From assembly GCF_017912555.1 (NCBI RefSeq), contig NZ_JAERSD010000004.1:230804-294803 (forward strand): DNA of 64,000 bases, given 5' to 3'. The notes under the pieces were generated by a model that saw only the letters and a program-made list of their open reading frames with translations, did no database searches and was not told where the DNA came from. A program made the position numbers and the translations under genes. The DNA is from Bacillus sp. REN3. Lineage in GTDB: Bacteria > Bacillota > Bacilli > Bacillales > Cytobacillaceae. Of the stretch, positions 63,002 through 64,000 are shown piece after piece (within the stretch, counting starts at the first letter, position 1; each line of letters opens with the position of its first letter).

Positions 63002-63047
63002 GAAAAAACGCAACACCTCGTTTTCTGGAAACGAAATGCTGCGTTAG
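63002..63047 (-). terminator. Terminator of the tRNA cluster
   Basis: AACGCA...CGTTT / AAACG...TGCGTT hairpin, followed on the minus strand by TTTTTTC, directly downstream of the last tRNA. Confidence 0.8.
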
Positions 63048-63058
63048 TCACGTATGTA

Positions 63059-63132
63059 TGGAGCGGGTGATGGGAATCGAACCCACTACATCAGCTTGGA
63101 AGGCTGAGGTTTTACCAGTAAACTACACCCGC
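63059..63132 (-). tRNA. tRNA-Gly (TCC)
   Basis: Acceptor GCGGGTG / CACCCGC, T-loop TTCGATT, anticodon loop CTTCCAA with anticodon TCC, discriminator T and encoded CCA. Last gene of the cluster. Confidence 0.95.
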
Positions 63133-63172
63133 ATGAAACAAAGAAAACAGGCAAACCTGTTTATAAAATGGA

Positions 63173-63254
63173 TACCGGTGGTCGGGATCGAACCGACACT
63201 CCTTACGGAACACGATTTTGAGTCGTGCGCGTCTGCCTATTCCGCCACACCGGC
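63173..63254 (-). tRNA. tRNA-Leu (CAA)
   Basis: Acceptor GCCGGTG / CACCGGT, anticodon loop CTCAAAA with anticodon CAA and the long variable arm of class II tRNAs. The 3' CCA is not directly encoded (TATCCA follows). This tRNA is a known type of substrate for TrmL. Confidence 0.94.
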
Positions 63255-63306
63255 ATATTAAGATTTTTAGCAATGGTTCTTCCATTGCTAATCCACTAAG
63301 AATCAA

Positions 63307-63381
63307 TGGAGGCGGCAACCGGATTTGAACCGGTGAATAAAGGTTTTGCAGACCTTTGCCTTACCACTTGGCTATGCCGCC
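63307..63381 (-). tRNA. tRNA-Cys (GCA)
   Basis: Acceptor GGCGGCA / TGCCGCC, anticodon loop CTGCAAA with anticodon GCA, discriminator T and encoded CCA. Confidence 0.95.
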
Positions 63382-63389
63382 ATATATTC

Positions 63390-63464
63390 TGGAGCGGAAG
63401 ACGGGATTCGAACCCGCGACCCCAACCTTGGCAAGGTTGTATTCTACCACTGAACTACTTCCGC
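63390..63464 (-). tRNA. tRNA-Gly (GCC)
   Basis: Acceptor GCGGAAG / CTTCCGC, anticodon loop TTGCCAA with anticodon GCC, T-loop TTCGAAT, encoded CCA. Confidence 0.95.
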
Positions 63465-63467
63465 AAA

Positions 63468-63542
63468 TGGCTGGGCTAGCTGGATTCGAACCAACGAATG
63501 ACGGAGTCAAAGTCCGTTGCCTTACCGCTTGGCTATAGCCCA
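63468..63542 (-). tRNA. tRNA-Gln (TTG)
   Basis: Acceptor TGGGCTA / TAGCCCA, anticodon loop CTTTGAC with anticodon TTG, discriminator G and encoded CCA. Confidence 0.95.
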
Positions 63543-63582
63543 ATAAAATCTTATTCAGATACCCACGAAATTATGAATATAA

Positions 63583-63659
63583 TGGGGCGACTGATGGGAA
63601 TCGAACCCACGAATGTCGGAACCACAATCCGATGCGTTAACCACTTCGCCACAATCGCC
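63583..63659 (-). tRNA. tRNA-His (GTG)
   Basis: Eight-base acceptor including the extra G-1 (GGCGATTG pairing with CAGTCGCC), anticodon loop TTGTGGT with anticodon GTG and encoded CCA. A substrate for queuosine modification. Confidence 0.95.
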
Positions 63660-63669
63660 ATTATATAAT

Positions 63670-63743
63670 TGGCAGGGGTAGTAGGAATCGAACCCACACC
63701 AAAGGTTTTGGAGACCTTCGTTCTACCGTTAAACTATACCCCT
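63670..63743 (-). tRNA. tRNA-Trp (CCA)
   Basis: Acceptor AGGGGTA / TACCCCT, anticodon loop CTCCAAA with anticodon CCA, discriminator G and encoded 3' CCA. Confidence 0.95.
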
Positions 63744-63753
63744 GTAGTAAAAA

Positions 63754-63838
63754 TGGTGGAGGGGGACGGATTCGAACCGCCGAACCCTGAGGGAGCGGAT
63801 TTACAGTCCGCCGCGTTTAGCCACTTCGCTACCCCTCC
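63754..63838 (-). tRNA. tRNA-Tyr (GTA)
   Basis: Acceptor GGAGGGG / CCCCTCC, anticodon GTA in CTGTAAA, long variable arm and encoded CCA. A substrate for queuosine modification. Confidence 0.95.
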
Positions 63839-63922
63839 GTATTATAACATGAATCCTCTTGTTGAAAAACCACTATACCAGCATTTTTCAACCTTGAAAC
63901 CCGGAGTATCCAGTCCAAGGAA

Positions 63923-63998
63923 TGGTGGCTCAGGACGGAATCGAACCGCCGACACAAGGATTTTCAGTCCTTTGCTCTACCGACTGAGCTACTGAGCC
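63923..63998 (-). tRNA. tRNA-Phe (GAA)
   Basis: Acceptor GGCTCAG / CTGAGCC, D-loop AGCTCAGTCGGTAGAGC, anticodon loop CTGAAAA with anticodon GAA, encoded CCA. First complete gene of the cluster in the window; more tRNA genes may lie beyond the right edge. Confidence 0.95.
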
Positions 63999-64000
63999 AT

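Noticed and set aside
63059..63998. tRNA-Sec in the tRNA cluster
   Set aside because: All nine tRNAs have ordinary anticodons (TCC, CAA, GCA, GCC, TTG, GTG, CCA, GTA, GAA); none is TCA with the long acceptor arm of tRNA-Sec.

Overview
The window looks like a chromosomal segment of a Gram-positive, endospore-forming Bacillaceae species (Bacillus or Mesobacillus-like). The reasons are AGGAGG ribosome binding sites, several sporulation genes (spoVR, yhbH, prkA, ytvI-like, an sspH-type spore protein) and a gene order that follows, with insertions and losses, the Bacillus subtilis yhb-yhc-yhd region. That order runs from right to left: tRNA cluster, queG/yhbA, yhbB, trmL/cspR, prkA, yhbH, tcyP/yhcL, yhcB, yhcT, yhcU, yhcX, pgcA/yhxB, yhcY-yhcZ, yhdB, yhdC, spoVR. 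The synteny is from memory of B. subtilis, not a search.

1-9.8 kb: a truncated CDF cation exporter with a CzrA-like operator, spoVR, yhdC- and yhdB-like genes, a 13-unit 52-bp tandem repeat array, the YhcYZ-type two-component pair, pgcA and the GNAT-nitrilase fusion yhcX. 10-23.7 kb: a DsbB/thioredoxin pair, yhcU, yhcT, a GlsB-type membrane protein, a WrbA-like flavoprotein, an aldo/keto reductase, a DUF47-PiT phosphate uptake pair, a short sspH missed by simple ORF calling, a dihydroorotate-dehydrogenase-like protein fused to a membrane domain, a purine permease with PurR-like boxes, a YitT protein and the cystine transporter TcyP.

23.7-36.4 kb is the most accessory part. It holds dispersed GC-rich repeats, a glutaredoxin-like gene whose only in-frame stop is a UGA exactly at the first catalytic Cys codon (candidate selenoprotein), a decayed histidine kinase, ytvI, aag, a GmhB-like phosphatase, a 2-oxoacid:ferredoxin oxidoreductase operon headed by a P-loop ATPase, a Gfo/Idh/MocA oxidoreductase and a DegV protein. 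A complete IS1182-like element follows, flanked by 30-bp direct repeats that are themselves a terminator hairpin.

35.9-53 kb: an ArsR-permease-thioredoxin operon, a SEC-C protein split by a frameshift, a second aldo/keto reductase, an NRDE protein, an ArsR-type regulator next to a broken alpha/beta hydrolase, an acetyltransferase, nupC with deoR (with operator and cre candidates), an MMPL/RND exporter split in two with its TetR regulator and palindromic operator, and a BCCT betaine transporter. 53-64 kb: a lipid kinase, yhbH, prkA, a 31-residue membrane peptide, a nitroreductase, trmL, yhbB, queG, a B3/4 protein and nine tRNA genes read leftwards (Phe, Tyr, Trp, His, Gln, Gly, Cys, Leu, Gly).

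No phage, CRISPR array or recognisable defence island is seen. The most unusual items are the UGA-containing glutaredoxin, the 52-bp array that is open in all six frames, and the hairpin plus GC-rich repeat shared between the IS left end and a free-standing copy.
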